Shown piece after piece: positions 8,766 through 20,342 of a DNA stretch of 64,000 nucleotides. Position numbers and translations under genes: made by a program. The stretch's first letter is position 1. The number at the start of each line of letters is the position of its first letter. Under the pieces are notes generated by a model. That model ran no database searches and was not told where the DNA came from. It worked only from the letters and a program-made list of their open reading frames with translations. Source of the DNA: Phycisphaeraceae bacterium (GTDB lineage: Bacteria > Planctomycetota > Phycisphaerae > Phycisphaerales > UBA1924); assembly GCA_019636515.1 (NCBI GenBank), contig JAHBXI010000003.1:558001-622000 (forward strand), given 5' to 3'.

Positions 8766-9064
8766 GATGCAGACTCCGGTTCAAGGCCCGCGGCGGGTCG
8801 GTCGATCCCCGCGGCGGCGCGGACGACGCAGAGCAGAGCGGTGGGACGAATCGCGGTCAAGGATCGAGTTCCATGGGTTGGCTCATCGGGCGATGAACGG
8901 GCTATCGGCCAGACCACCCCCCAGCCAGGCCCAGGCCCAGGCCAAGCCGCGCCGCCTCGACGCAACCCTCCGGCACGCGGGCCACCGTGCTCCGGCGATG
9001 CCACGGAAGTATTGCACGCCGGCCGAGCCCGTGCCCGACGGGAAGAACTTCCTGATCCTTGGGG
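8766..9064. other. Intergenic region, 299 bp
   Basis: This region separates the thioredoxin-fold gene from the end of the kinase gene, both on the minus strand, so the promoter of the former should be here. A 6-bp tandem repeat (ccaggc three times, 8925-8942) is visible. I see no credible gene, terminator or canonical promoter. Confidence 0.6.
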
Positions 9065-11995
9065 CTATCGGGTCCCGGAGGTCCCGGGCGATCGGTCGGA
9101 GGTGCGGGATTGAGACTTGGCCGGCGCGGACTCCAGGCGGGATTCCCACGTCCTCGCCAGTTCGTCGTTCCCGCCGTCGCGGGCGCACCTGGCCATGTCG
9201 AGCACCAGCGCTCGCCTCCAGGCAAACGTCGGATCGAGGTACCTGTAGTACGTGTCCCAGGCTTCCTGAAGCAGCGGCGTTCCTTCGTCGTATCTTCCCA
9301 GCGCGACCAGTACGTGCCCCCTGGCGAACTGCAGGTGCGTCCGTTGATCCGGCGACGTGGCGGGGAGTCCCTCTCCCATTCTCAGGGCATCGCGCGAGTG
9401 CCGGTCCGCCTCGTCGAGCATGCCTTCGGCCGTCAGCGAGCACGCCAACCCCGCCCGGGCGAGCGCCACCACATGGTGAACATCTCCAAACGCCGCCCCG
9501 AGTTCCGTCACCGCGCGGCGGTACACGGGAATCGCCTCGGCATGGCGGCCGTCGAGCGTCATGTACTGCGCCAGCAGGCGACGAGAGTTGGCCGTCAGGC
9601 TCATGTCCCGGGCCTTTTCGGGAAGCCCGTCCCAGATCTCGCACACCCGAGTCGCCAAATCGACCGCCAGATCGCCCCTCCCCAGCATCGACGCGACGCC
9701 CGCCGCCTCCTGCAGCGGCAGCATCACCGACAGGTCCCGCGGGCCGAACCGCGCCGAGAGCAAGTCCGCCGCGCGCCGCGCCGACGCCAATCGGATCTCG
9801 GGGATTGACTCCCCCCACGCCGCGCGGGCCACGGACATCAGCGTCCCCACCAGGGAGGGATCGTCCGGCCCGAGCAGACCCTCCTGCAGGGCGAGCATCC
9901 GCCCCAGAGCCTCGGTCCGACCCGTCCTCGACGGGTCGAGGTAGTTCGAGAGGTCGGCGCTCGCCAGCACCGCCATGTCCCGGCGTATGCACCCCGATAC
10001 GCTCGATTCTGTCCCGTCCCGGTACGAACCAAGCAGCCGGATCAGCGCCCCTTCCCAGACGCCCCCTTCGACCAGATCCGCCGCGTTGAGCATCGAGGCG
10101 ATCACGTCCGGATCCGTGACCGGCAACCGGCGCAAGCGCCGGACAAGCGCCTCGCGGATCAGCGGCTCCGCCCCCGCGTGGTCCCCCTCGCTCATGCGGA
10201 TCTGCGCCTTGAGCGACGACATCGACGCGATCATCAGGTCGGACTCGTGCTCCGCAAGCGACAGGGCTGCCGTCATCACCGTGTCCGCCTCCCGCGTGGC
10301 CTCTCCGATCATCCCCAGCGCGACCAGGCAGCGGGCCAGCAACGCGTGCGACTCGATCGTTTCAATACGATTCTCGCCCAGGAGTTGCCGACGCATCTCC
10401 AGCGCGGCCCGGCCGAACCGCTCCGCTTCCGGAGCCCGGTCACGCAGCAGCAGCACGCCCGCCAGTTCGTGCATGGTGGCGGCGATCTCGGGGTGCTCTT
10501 GTCCGTGCTCCATCCTCAGCCGGACCAGCCCGTTGCGAAGGGAGATCTCGGCGTACGCCACCTGCCCGGCGCCCCTGTTTCCCCCGAACCCCGTGTACAC
10601 GCTCCCCCACAGACGCCGCAAGGCCTGGTCAAGATCGGGATCGTCGGAGATGCCCCCGGTCTCCAGCCGCGCGAACAGCCGGCTCAGCCCCAGGTCGATG
10701 ACCCGGGCGATCTCGGGGTGGCGCGGGTCGGCGTGCGGGAGCGCCTCGCGCAGCAGTTCGGTCACGGCCCGCGCTCGCACGTTCTCCGACCGCGCGATCC
10801 GGCGCTGCAACTCCGCCTGCTGGCGGCTTGCCGAGACGCTGGCGAGGCTCCACAGCGCCAGGATCACCGCCGCGATGCACACCGCGCCCGCCGCGGCGAT
10901 CCACGTCAGGCGCCCGCGGTTGATCGACACCGCCTTGCGCAGCAGGTACCACCCCGACCCGCTGCGAGCCTCCACGGGGCGGCCCGCGAGGTACCGCTCC
11001 ACGTCGCGGCCCAGGCTCGCCGCCGACTGGTACCGCCGGTCCTTCTCCTTGCGGATGGCCCGCATCACGATCGCCTCGAGGTCACGGTGGATGGTCGCGT
11101 CGTGCTCACGAGGGGGGGTGGGGTCGTCGTGCGCGATCGTCCGCGCCATGTCGAAGATCGACCCTTCCAGGTGGTGCGGCATCCGTCCGCAGATCAGACG
11201 GTACAGGATCACCCCCAGCGAATACACGTCCGTCAGCGCATTGACCTCGTCGGGCTGACCCGAGACCTGCTCGGGGGAGGCGTACGCGGGAGTGCCCGCG
11301 AACTCGCCCGTCAGCGTCGCCGGGATCCCCCCGATCTTCGCGATGCCGAAGTCGACCACCACCGCCCGGCCCTCGGGCGTCACCAGGATGTTGTCCGGCT
11401 TGAGGTCGCGGTGGATCACCCCGTTGAGGTGCGCGTGGTGGACCGCGTTGCACACCGCCACGAAGACCTCCAGCAGGCGGATCCTGGGGTCCGCCGGACG
11501 CGACGGCTTCCACGAGTCGATCGGAACCCCGTCCACGAACTCCATCACCACCGCGATACGGCCGTCGCTGAGCGTCCGGGACTCGAACACCGTCACGATG
11601 TTCGGATGACGAAGCCTCGCCGCGATCTCCGCCTCGCGCTCCGCGCGAACCCTCTGGCGGGGGGAGGCCGTCCGCCCGTCCATCAGCGTCTTGATCGCGA
11701 CCTTCCGTGAAGTCGATTCCTGGATCGCCCGGTAGACCACCCCCTGCCCCCCCGAACTCACCACCCCGATCGTCCTGTATCCCGGCAGTCGGGGGGCCCC
11801 CTGCGGGCCAAGGTCACGCCCCGCCAGCGTCCGCACGCGGCCCAGGAACTCGGCGTCCTGACGGGCGTCCTCCAGCCGACGCCGGCACGCCTCGCACTCC
11901 CGCACATGCTCCCCGAGTTCCAAGGGCACCGAGTCGCCCGTCACCAGGCGTTCGATCTCCGACGGGGAAGGACATGGAGTCGCCCCGACCGACAT
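9065..11995 (-). CDS. Zinc-finger serine/threonine protein kinase with membrane helix and TPR-like sensor
   Basis: A 976-residue Hanks-type kinase. Residues 30-37 (HVRECEAC) form an HxxxCxxC motif as in zinc-binding anti-sigma factors. The kinase domain spans about 72-340, with an ATP-binding loop GVVSSGGQGVVY, the catalytic lysine AIK (K102), HRDLKPDN (195-202), DFG (215-217) and SPE (about 240-242). A transmembrane helix follows at 364-385. The outer 590 residues are rich in TPR-like helical repeats. The ATG comes two bases after the stop of the ECF sigma gene, and GGAGG sits inside that gene's last codons. This suggests that the kinase controls the sigma factor. Confidence 0.93.
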   Translation of the reverse strand: MSVGATPCPSPSEIERLVTGDSVPLELGEHVRECEACRRRLEDARQDAEFLGRVRTLAGRDLGPQGAPRLPGYRTIGVVSSGGQGVVYRAIQESTSRKVAIKTLMDGRTASPRQRVRAEREAEIAARLRHPNIVTVFESRTLSDGRIAVVMEFVDGVPIDSWKPSRPADPRIRLLEVFVAVCNAVHHAHLNGVIHRDLKPDNILVTPEGRAVVVDFGIAKIGGIPATLTGEFAGTPAYASPEQVSGQPDEVNALTDVYSLGVILYRLICGRMPHHLEGSIFDMARTIAHDDPTPPREHDATIHRDLEAIVMRAIRKEKDRRYQSAASLGRDVERYLAGRPVEARSGSGWYLLRKAVSINRGRLTWIAAAGAVCIAAVILALWSLASVSASRQQAELQRRIARSENVRARAVTELLREALPHADPRHPEIARVIDLGLSRLFARLETGGISDDPDLDQALRRLWGSVYTGFGGNRGAGQVAYAEISLRNGLVRLRMEHGQEHPEIAATMHELAGVLLLRDRAPEAERFGRAALEMRRQLLGENRIETIESHALLARCLVALGMIGEATREADTVMTAALSLAEHESDLMIASMSSLKAQIRMSEGDHAGAEPLIREALVRRLRRLPVTDPDVIASMLNAADLVEGGVWEGALIRLLGSYRDGTESSVSGCIRRDMAVLASADLSNYLDPSRTGRTEALGRMLALQEGLLGPDDPSLVGTLMSVARAAWGESIPEIRLASARRAADLLSARFGPRDLSVMLPLQEAAGVASMLGRGDLAVDLATRVCEIWDGLPEKARDMSLTANSRRLLAQYMTLDGRHAEAIPVYRRAVTELGAAFGDVHHVVALARAGLACSLTAEGMLDEADRHSRDALRMGEGLPATSPDQRTHLQFARGHVLVALGRYDEGTPLLQEAWDTYYRYLDPTFAWRRALVLDMARCARDGGNDELARTWESRLESAPAKSQSRTSDRSPGTSGTR

Positions 11996-11997
11996 GC

Positions 11998-12612
11998 TCA
12001 GGCATCCTCCTCAAAGGCGCTGGTCAGTTCCTCCACCAGCACGCGCAGCCGCTTGGTCACCCGGCTGCGCGCCACGTACACCTGGTCGGTCGTCATCCCG
12101 CATTGCGAGGCCGTCTCTCCCACGGGCACCCCGCGCAGCGACGACAACTCGAACGCCAGCAGCGTCCGGTCGTCCAGTTCCGATTCGTCACGAAGCATCG
12201 ACATCGCGCGACCCAGGATCGTCCGGTCGCGTTCGTCCGTCCAGATCGAACGCAGACGCGGCTCGTCCAGCGACTCGTCCATCTGGGTGGCCAGGCGCTC
12301 CCCGCGGGAATCCAGGTTCCTCAGCACACGCCGCGTCGTGTGATGCGCGATCCCCAGGATCCACGAACTCAGCCGGCCCTTGCTCCGGTCGTACCGGCCT
12401 TCGCGGTAGCAACGCACGAACTCCGACAGCGTCTGCTGGGCCACGTCGTCGGCGTCGGCGTCGGCAAGGCCCAGGCGCCGGGCCAGACCGGCGATCACGC
12501 TCCGATATCGACCGTCGATGTGCGCCCACACCGGCTCGTTGCCGTGGTCGTTCAGGGCGTCAAGCAGTTTGGTGGTCGTCCGCGTCGCCAGGATCGGGTT
12601 GTTCGTGGACAC
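11998..12612 (-). CDS. ECF-type RNA polymerase sigma factor paired with a kinase
   Basis: A 204-residue ECF sigma factor. Region 2 is seen at about 45-110 (DADADDVAQQTLSEFVRCY, then SSWILGIAHHTTRRVLRN). Region 4 is at about 145-195, with the helix-turn-helix GVPVGETASQCGMTTDQVYV followed by ARSRVTKRL. The gene starts with GTG, and a GGAG precedes it at a 7-base spacing. It is immediately followed by the zinc-finger kinase gene, forming a two-gene operon of the kinase-associated ECF type that is common in planctomycetes. Phosphorylation of the sigma factor by that kinase is a reasonable hypothesis. Confidence 0.88.
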   Translation of the reverse strand: MSTNNPILATRTTTKLLDALNDHGNEPVWAHIDGRYRSVIAGLARRLGLADADADDVAQQTLSEFVRCYREGRYDRSKGRLSSWILGIAHHTTRRVLRNLDSRGERLATQMDESLDEPRLRSIWTDERDRTILGRAMSMLRDESELDDRTLLAFELSSLRGVPVGETASQCGMTTDQVYVARSRVTKRLRVLVEELTSAFEEDA

Positions 12613-12699
12613 GCTTGGCTCCGGTCGCCGATCATAACATCAAGCACGGTCTGTTCATAGATGCAAATCGACCCGGCGATTACGTTTCCCCGTTCCTCG

Positions 12700-12726
12700 C
12701 CCCCGGTGCCCCCGGTGCCCCCGGTG
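12700..12726. repeat. 9-bp tandem repeat (cccccggtg x3)
   Basis: Three perfect copies of cccccggtg lie at 12700-12726, in the short gap between the acylphosphatase gene and the start of the ECF sigma gene, about 90 bases upstream of the latter. No function is evident. Confidence 0.8.
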
Positions 12727-12769
12727 CCGCCGAGGCCGCTCGATCTCACACGATCCGCGGTGCCAACCG

Positions 12770-13039
12770 TTATCGGCGTATGTCGAACCCCGACGTTCTT
12801 TCCTCCGGAGGGATCTGGAAAGATTCCTGCCCACGGATAAACCAGCCCATCCGAGCCGTCAGGTCCTTGAGGCACCCGTCGATCTCGGCCGGATCACCCT
12901 GGATTTCCAGAACAACACTCCCGTCCGGCTCGTTTCGGACCCAGCCGCTGACCAGGTGCCCAGAAGCGACCGCCGCGGCCATGGCCCGGAAGCCAACGCC
13001 CTGCACCCGGCCGATAAACACGATCCGGCGTCGCTCCAT
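12770..13039 (-). CDS. acyP: Acylphosphatase
   Basis: An 89-residue enzyme that hydrolyses carboxyl-phosphate bonds such as acetyl phosphate. The signature GRVQGVGFR covers residues 10-18, with the catalytic Arg at 18. The second signature GWVRNEPDGSV follows, with the catalytic Asn at 36. The length is typical of the family (about 90). I place the start at 13039, where the family begins; the frame is open further upstream but that part does not resemble a protein. It is transcribed toward the ECF sigma/kinase pair. The product is cytoplasmic. Confidence 0.92.
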   Translation of the reverse strand: MERRRIVFIGRVQGVGFRAMAAAVASGHLVSGWVRNEPDGSVVLEIQGDPAEIDGCLKDLTARMGWFIRGQESFQIPPEERTSGFDIRR

Positions 13040-13488
13040 ACGTCCGATTCCTGCCTTCCCGCCGCCGAGCATATCCCGCGGGCACGCGAGGCCTCGGGGA
13101 GCAAGGAGGCCCTGGGGGTTGCCGCGCCACCAATAAGGACCATCCCGCGGGGAGGGCGAATTCCCGATTCTCCCGCCGTGCCGGGCCAATCTCCCCCCGA
13201 GATGGCATACCCGGCAACGTGTGCTACCGTTGCCTGAAAGGTATCGACCGCTCGAAACCCCAGGATCCCGCACGTCGGCCGAAATGGCTCGAACACCGCG
13301 AGATCAACCCCTGAACCTTCGAGCGGGTCGTGCCGCCGAGTCCCCCGCCGTTCCGATCACCCCCGGCGCCGCCGGGGAGGAGGCGGTTGATTGCAGAAAG
13401 ACCCGTCACGTGATGAAGGCGCGGCGTGCCTGATGGCTCGGACGCTCGGCGTGTGTGAGCGGCCCGGTGAAAGGGGTCGTCGGTCCGC
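13040..13488. other. Intergenic region, 449 bp, between acyP and dnaG
   Basis: Two divergent genes start at its ends, so promoters for both should lie here. I found no good -35/-10 pair and no recognisable RNA gene. The frames inside it have poor composition and no family resemblance. There is no rpsU gene, which often precedes dnaG elsewhere. Confidence 0.5.
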
Positions 13489-15438
13489 ATGAATGCCCGG
13501 TTCGACAATACCGATCGTGAGCGCGTCCGTGAGGCCGCGGATATTGTCCGCGTCATCGGGGAGCATGTCGCCCTGCGGTCAAGGGGACGAGAGTACATCG
13601 GACTTTGCCCGTTCCACGACGACCATTCCCCATCCATGGGCGTGGTCCCTCACAAGCAGATCTATAAATGCCACGCCTGCGGGGCCGGCGGGGATGTCTT
13701 CACGTTCGTCCAGCGGCACCTCAAGATGGATTTCCGCGAGGCGCTCGAGTACCTCGCCGAGCGTTTCGGGGTGACGCTTGCTCCCGCGCGTCCCCGGCCG
13801 GAACCACGCCCGGGCGAGGCGCCCGCCGAGTCCGAGGCGGTTGCTCGATCGGACCTGTTCGCGGCGAGCCGTGTCGCCGCCGAGTTCTTCCGCGTGATCC
13901 TGCGCCACCCCGAGCACGGCGCGCCCGCCCGTGAAGTCGCCGCGCGGCGAGGCATCTCCCCGGAGATGCAGGAGCAGTTCATGATCGGGGCCAGCCCCGC
14001 CATGTGGGACGGACTCCTGCGCACGCTCCGGGGCAAGGGGATGTCGGAACGGGCGTACGCCGAGGCGGGCCTGCTCAAGCGCCGCGACGACGGCTCGGGC
14101 TTTTACGACGCCTTCCGCCACCGGCTGATGTTCCCGATTCTTGATAAGGCGGGAAGGGTGGTCGCCTTCGGCGGGCGGATCATCAACCCCGACGATGAGC
14201 CAAAGTACCTCAACAGCGCCGAGTCGCGCATCTTCCGCAAGTCCGCAACCCTCTACGCCCTGACCGTCGCCTCACGGGCCATCCAGCGCGAACGCACGGC
14301 CCTGGTCACCGAGGGCTACATGGACACCATCGCCTGCCATCAGGCCGGCTTTGCAAACGCCGTCGCCACGCTGGGCACCGCCCTCACCCCCGAGCACGCC
14401 GCCGAACTGCGCCGGCTGTGCGAGACCGTGATCCTGGTCTTCGACGGAGATCAGGCCGGGCTCAGGGCCAGCGACCGCGCCGTCGAGGTCTTCTTCGCCG
14501 AGCCCATCGACGTGCGCATCTGCACGCTCGCGTCCGTCAGCGACGCGAAGGACCCCGACGAACTGCTCAAGCGAGAGGGCGGGCCGGAACTCTTCCGGCG
14601 GGCGCTCCAGCGATCGGCCGACCTGCTCGACTACCGCTTCGCCAGGATCAAGCAACGCCTCGCCGACGCGGGCACGTCCGCCCTGGCGCGGGCCATCGAG
14701 GAGGAAATCCAGCGACTCGTGGACCTGGGACTCGCGGACCTGACGCCCGTCCGCCAGGCGCTGATTGTCCGACGCCTCTCCGAACTGGCCCGTGTCGATG
14801 AATCCGTCATTCGGGCCGCGATCCCATCCGGACGCGGAGCCCGACCCCGGCGGGCGGCCCAGGCGGACGAGCCGGTCCGCCGGACCATCCTGGCCTCCGG
14901 GAAACTCACCGCGCGCGAGGCGGCGATGGGGTGTGTGCTCTGCGAGCCATCCCTTTGGTTCGCCGTCCCCGACGCGGTCCGTGCCGCGCTCCGCGTCGAG
15001 CACCGCGAACCGGCCATCGCCGCGGTCCTCGCCGCCATCGCGCGGATTGCCTCAAGGGGCGATTCTCCCGGACTGCAAGCCGTGATTTCCGACGCCGCGG
15101 AGGACGCCGACGCGGTCGAGGCCGCCGTCAACCTGGCCCAGCGCGTCGAGCAAGAGACCGATCATCGCCCCGAGCGCCTCCGGTCGTACTGGGGGGACTG
15201 CGTCCGGCGTATCGAGCAGGACCTCGCGACGGCGCACGTCCGCGATGCCGAAGACCGCTCGATCACCGTATCCGACGCGGGCTCGTCGGCGGACGAATCC
15301 GCCGCCGATCCGGGCGCGATGCGTGGTGAAGGCCAGGCCCGCGACGAATCCACGTTGGACCTTCGATCGCTCGAACGGCATATCACGTCGCTCCGGGCGC
15401 GCGGGCGAGATGCCCGCGTCTTCCCTCGCCGGGGCTGA
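13489..15438 (+). CDS. dnaG: DNA primase
   Basis: A 649-residue primase that makes RNA primers at the replication fork. The CHC2 zinc site is intact (C40, H43, C61, C64 with [13 protein letters not shown] and [11 protein letters not shown]). The catalytic core follows, with [17 protein letters not shown] at about 227-243. The TOPRIM domain has EGYMD at 275-279 and DGDQAG at 319-324, which supply the metal-binding acidic residues. The C-terminal 200 residues are divergent and would carry the helicase-binding role. Its length is slightly above the usual 580-620. It is followed in the same direction by rpoD, the conserved dnaG-rpoD order. Confidence 0.97.
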   Translation: MNARFDNTDRERVREAADIVRVIGEHVALRSRGREYIGLCPFHDDHSPSMGVVPHKQIYKCHACGAGGDVFTFVQRHLKMDFREALEYLAERFGVTLAPARPRPEPRPGEAPAESEAVARSDLFAASRVAAEFFRVILRHPEHGAPAREVAARRGISPEMQEQFMIGASPAMWDGLLRTLRGKGMSERAYAEAGLLKRRDDGSGFYDAFRHRLMFPILDKAGRVVAFGGRIINPDDEPKYLNSAESRIFRKSATLYALTVASRAIQRERTALVTEGYMDTIACHQAGFANAVATLGTALTPEHAAELRRLCETVILVFDGDQAGLRASDRAVEVFFAEPIDVRICTLASVSDAKDPDELLKREGGPELFRRALQRSADLLDYRFARIKQRLADAGTSALARAIEEEIQRLVDLGLADLTPVRQALIVRRLSELARVDESVIRAAIPSGRGARPRRAAQADEPVRRTILASGKLTAREAAMGCVLCEPSLWFAVPDAVRAALRVEHREPAIAAVLAAIARIASRGDSPGLQAVISDAAEDADAVEAAVNLAQRVEQETDHRPERLRSYWGDCVRRIEQDLATAHVRDAEDRSITVSDAGSSADESAADPGAMRGEGQARDESTLDLRSLERHITSLRARGRDARVFPRRG

Positions 15439-15535
15439 CGCCTCATGCGGGAGTTGGTCGGTGGCGGCGGGGGAGGGGTGGTGGCTAGTGTTCCGACCCG
15501 GCGGGTTGTTTCGGGTCGGTGTTTGCGGAGACGTC

Positions 15536-17467
<1,932 letters not shown>

Positions 17468-17626
17468 GCGCCCCAGCGCGCGCGGGCCGCCGCGGCCGGG
17501 ACGGGAATCGCCGGATTGCGGCGTGTCGCCACGCCACGTAGACTCATCACGATCGGACGGCGCGGTGACCCGTGCCGCCGGTTCACAACGCCTCGATCGC
17601 GCCCCGCTCAAACTCCCGCCGTTCCC

Positions 17627-19192
17627 GTGAGCGCTCCTTCCGATCAGTCCTCGACCGATGTTCCGTCCGCCGAGCCGCCGCCGGGGCGGTTCGATCCGCA
17701 CCTTGCGCTGCGCTTGTTCGAGACCATCGGGGAGGGCGTCTGCGTCACCGACCCCCAGGGACGCGTCCTGTGGTCGAACTCCGTCTTTCAGGAGATTGAC
17801 CCGGCCACCCGATCGCGCCTCTTCGCCCTCGCCCGCGCCGTCGCTCCGCCCGGACCCGATCCCCGCGCGGGCGAGCGGGGGCTGCTCACGCCCGAACCAA
17901 CGCAAACCCGATCCGAGGTCGCGTCCGCCGACAACGCCCGGACCTACGAGGTGACGGTCCGGGCCATCCCCGCGGAGGACCGCTGCGTCCTGGTTACACG
18001 GGACGTTACCGACCAGGTCCGCGCCCGGCGAGAGATCGAGGCCATCGAGATCGCCGGCGATGAACTCGTCCGCATGGACGCCGAACTGCTCCGTAAATTG
18101 AACGCCGTCGAGCGTCTTAGACACCTCGAGAGCAAGATTGTCAACGCCGCCCGTCAACTCCTGCACTTCGATCACTTCGTCATACGCCTGCTGGACAATC
18201 GCTCCGGACGGCTCGAGCCGGTCATCGTCCACGGGCTCCCGACCAGCATCGCCGATATCGACATCTACCCGCTCGCCGAGGGCAACGGCATCAGCGGGTA
18301 CGTGGCCGCCACGGGGCAGTCCTATATCTGCCCGGACACCGCGGCCGACGACCTGTTCCTCCCGGGCCTGGGCGGGGCACGCTCATCGCTCACCATCCCG
18401 CTTCGGCTCCAGGACCGCATCCTGGGCATCATCAACGTCGAGTCCCAGAACGACAACGCCTTCACCGAGAACGACCGGCGCCTCGGCGAGATTCTTGCCC
18501 GATACATCGCCCTGGCTTTTCACATGCTCGACCTGCTCGTGGTGGAGCGAAGCACCGTCAACCAGTCCGTCACCGTCAGGCTTGAAGACGACATGGGCGA
18601 GCCGCTGGAGGACATCCTCAGCGAGGTCACCGCGCTCGAATCCGGGCTTTCGTCCGATCCCCAGGCCAGGGACCACGTCGCGCGGATCAAGGCCGACGTG
18701 AACACCATCCGCGAACGCGTCCGCGACCTGGCCGCCGGGCCAAACACGCTCCTGGGGGCGGGCGTCGCGCTCGGGCCCGCGCCCCACGACCCGGCCTTCG
18801 CCGGCAAGCGCGTCCTGGTCGCCGACGACCACGCCCGCATCCGCCGCATCATCGGTGATGTCCTCAGGCATCGCGGGTGCGAGGTCCACCTGGAGGAGTC
18901 GGGCGTCAAGGCCATCGCCACGCTCGAGGCCGTGCGAGCCGGATCCCTCCGGCCCTTCGACCTGGTCATCAGCGACATCCAGATGCCCGACCGCAACGGA
19001 TACGAGGTCTTCAATGCCTCCAAGAGCATCCAGCCCGACGTCCCGGTCATACTCATGACCGGCTTTGGCTACGACCCGCACCACTCGATTGTCCGCGCTT
19101 CCCAGGAAGGGCTTCAGGCCGTCCTCTTCAAGCCGTTCCCCGTCGACCGGATGCTCGAAGAGGTGCGCAAGGCGGTCGCGGAACGTCCATGA
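17627..19192 (+). CDS. PAS-GAF response regulator
   Basis: A 521-residue signalling protein. A PAS-like segment lies at about 25-125 (IGEGVCVTDPQGRVLWSN). A coiled linker is followed by a GAF domain at about 160-300 (FDHFVIRLLD, GNGISGYVAATGQSYIC, IPLRLQDRILGIINVES). After a helical spacer comes a C-terminal receiver domain at about 393-515 with DD400-401, phosphoacceptor D450 in VISDIQMPDRNGYE, and K502 in LFKPF. There is no kinase or DNA-binding output domain. I prefer the GTG at 17627 to a TTG at 17516, because the residues before it are Arg/Pro-rich and unlike the protein. It lies 160 bases after rpoD on the same strand. Confidence 0.88.
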   Translation: MSAPSDQSSTDVPSAEPPPGRFDPHLALRLFETIGEGVCVTDPQGRVLWSNSVFQEIDPATRSRLFALARAVAPPGPDPRAGERGLLTPEPTQTRSEVASADNARTYEVTVRAIPAEDRCVLVTRDVTDQVRARREIEAIEIAGDELVRMDAELLRKLNAVERLRHLESKIVNAARQLLHFDHFVIRLLDNRSGRLEPVIVHGLPTSIADIDIYPLAEGNGISGYVAATGQSYICPDTAADDLFLPGLGGARSSLTIPLRLQDRILGIINVESQNDNAFTENDRRLGEILARYIALAFHMLDLLVVERSTVNQSVTVRLEDDMGEPLEDILSEVTALESGLSSDPQARDHVARIKADVNTIRERVRDLAAGPNTLLGAGVALGPAPHDPAFAGKRVLVADDHARIRRIIGDVLRHRGCEVHLEESGVKAIATLEAVRAGSLRPFDLVISDIQMPDRNGYEVFNASKSIQPDVPVILMTGFGYDPHHSIVRASQEGLQAVLFKPFPVDRMLEEVRKAVAERP

Positions 19193-19246
19193 TCCCACGC
19201 GTCGGCCGTCGAGCGGCGCACATCGCGCCATCCGCTGAAGGCCGGG

Positions 19247-19282
19247 TAATAAAAAACGGCGACGGCCCTTCGACCGTCGCCG
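19247..19282 (-). terminator. Intrinsic terminator of the PEP-CTERM-like gene
   Basis: On the minus strand a perfect 9-bp stem (cggcgacgg/ccgtcgccg, 19257-19265 with 19274-19282) is followed by TTTTTTATTA. It lies 60 bases beyond the stop of the minus-strand gene and between it and the convergent response regulator. Confidence 0.88.
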
Positions 19283-19342
19283 CGTGTGATTGGTCGCTCT
19301 CGGAGGAGGGGGCGCCGTCTCGGCGCCGACACCGCGGAGAAC

Positions 19343-19969
19343 TCAGCGCCGGCGCCGGCCCATGCCCGCCAGGCCGATCAGCGCCAGCGCCGCGGCCCCG
19401 GGAGAGGGGATGAACGTGCCGGGAGAGCCGATGTCGCCCCCCGCCGATGCCCAGGAACCCTGCGCATCGGCGATCGCCGAGAAGACCCAGTCGGTTGTCA
19501 CGTTGCCCCAGGGGGTCGTCCCGACGGGCGTGTTCCACCCGGACTTGTTCTGCGTCCGGATGGTGCCCGGGAAATTCTGGTCGCCGTAGGTCAGCCGGTC
19601 AACCAGCACGTCCGAAGCATTGTAAATGTTGATCTCGTCGTTGCGGCTCAGGTTGTTGGTCAGGTTTCCGACCACTTTCACCGACGCGGCCAGGCCCCAC
19701 GCCGCGCGGAACGCCGCCTCCGTGTTCTCGGTGATCACCGCCGCTTCACCGGGGGCGAGAATGCCCAGCGGGGAAAGATCAAACGACCCGGGAAGGCGGC
19801 TGTCGTCGTCGAACGACCAGCCGGTCAGGTCCACCGCGGCGGCCCCGATGTTCACGATCTCGATGAACTCACCGTTGGCGCCCTGGTACATCCACTCGCT
19901 GATGCGGATACCCGCCGAAGCCGACGACACCAACGAGCCGGCGACGATCAATGCGGTCACGCTCTTCAT
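19343..19969 (-). CDS. Secreted lamin-tail-like protein with PEP-CTERM-like sorting tail
   Basis: A 208-residue exported protein. A signal peptide covers residues 1-20 (SVTALIVAGSLVSSASAG). The body resembles lamin-tail domains, with ISEWMYQGANGEFIEIVN and VDLTGWSFDDDS. The C-terminus has the layout of a PEP-CTERM sorting signal: a Pro motif (PSPGAAA), a hydrophobic helix and a terminal Arg cluster. AGGAGG at 19976-19981 lies 7 bases before the ATG, which fixes this start. A strong terminator follows. The product is probably anchored or processed at the outer envelope. Confidence 0.88.
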   Translation of the reverse strand: MKSVTALIVAGSLVSSASAGIRISEWMYQGANGEFIEIVNIGAAAVDLTGWSFDDDSRLPGSFDLSPLGILAPGEAAVITENTEAAFRAAWGLAASVKVVGNLTNNLSRNDEINIYNASDVLVDRLTYGDQNFPGTIRTQNKSGWNTPVGTTPWGNVTTDWVFSAIADAQGSWASAGGDIGSPGTFIPSPGAAALALIGLAGMGRRRR

Positions 19970-20342
19970 CTCATGCCTCCTGTAATCCCTTGCCACGTAT
20001 GCCGTGCGAAACAAACCGCCTGACGGGCACGCAACACCGTCGAAAAGGGCGAGGCTTCCTTTGCTCTTGCGAAGCCTTCACGGACACGCGGTACGAAGGG
20101 CAGAGACTATCGACCGCACGCCGCGTTTCAAGGGGCTTGCGGCACTCCCGGCAAGACTTGTTGCAATCGCAACATACACGCCAGGAGGAATCTTGACGTA
20201 TTCTGAACACAGTCTTCGCGCAATAATTTCACTCACCACTCCCATGCGCTGGTGGCGAGGGTAACGTACCCCCTCGCTTTCGCGCAGGGTCGCCGCCGCG
20301 TCCCGTGCCTTGCAGACCGTGCTTTGCAGACAGGGATGCGAT
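19970..20342. promoter_or_regulatory. Divergent intergenic region with inverted repeats and a leader-like short frame
   Basis: This 373-bp region lies between two divergent exported-protein genes. It holds a small inverted repeat GTTGC-AATC-GCAAC (20160-20173). An AGGAGG (20183-20188) sits 4 bases before a 23-codon frame beginning TTG (20193-20264) and ending MRWWRG. The stop codon of that frame lies in the loop of a hairpin (GCGAGGG 20255-20261, CCCTCGC 20271-20277) followed by only three Ts. Regulatory function is speculative. Confidence 0.4.

Noticed and set aside
13221-13433. 70-codon frame before dnaG, considered as rpsU
   Set aside because: The sequence bears no resemblance to ribosomal protein S21 and lacks its conserved basic helix.
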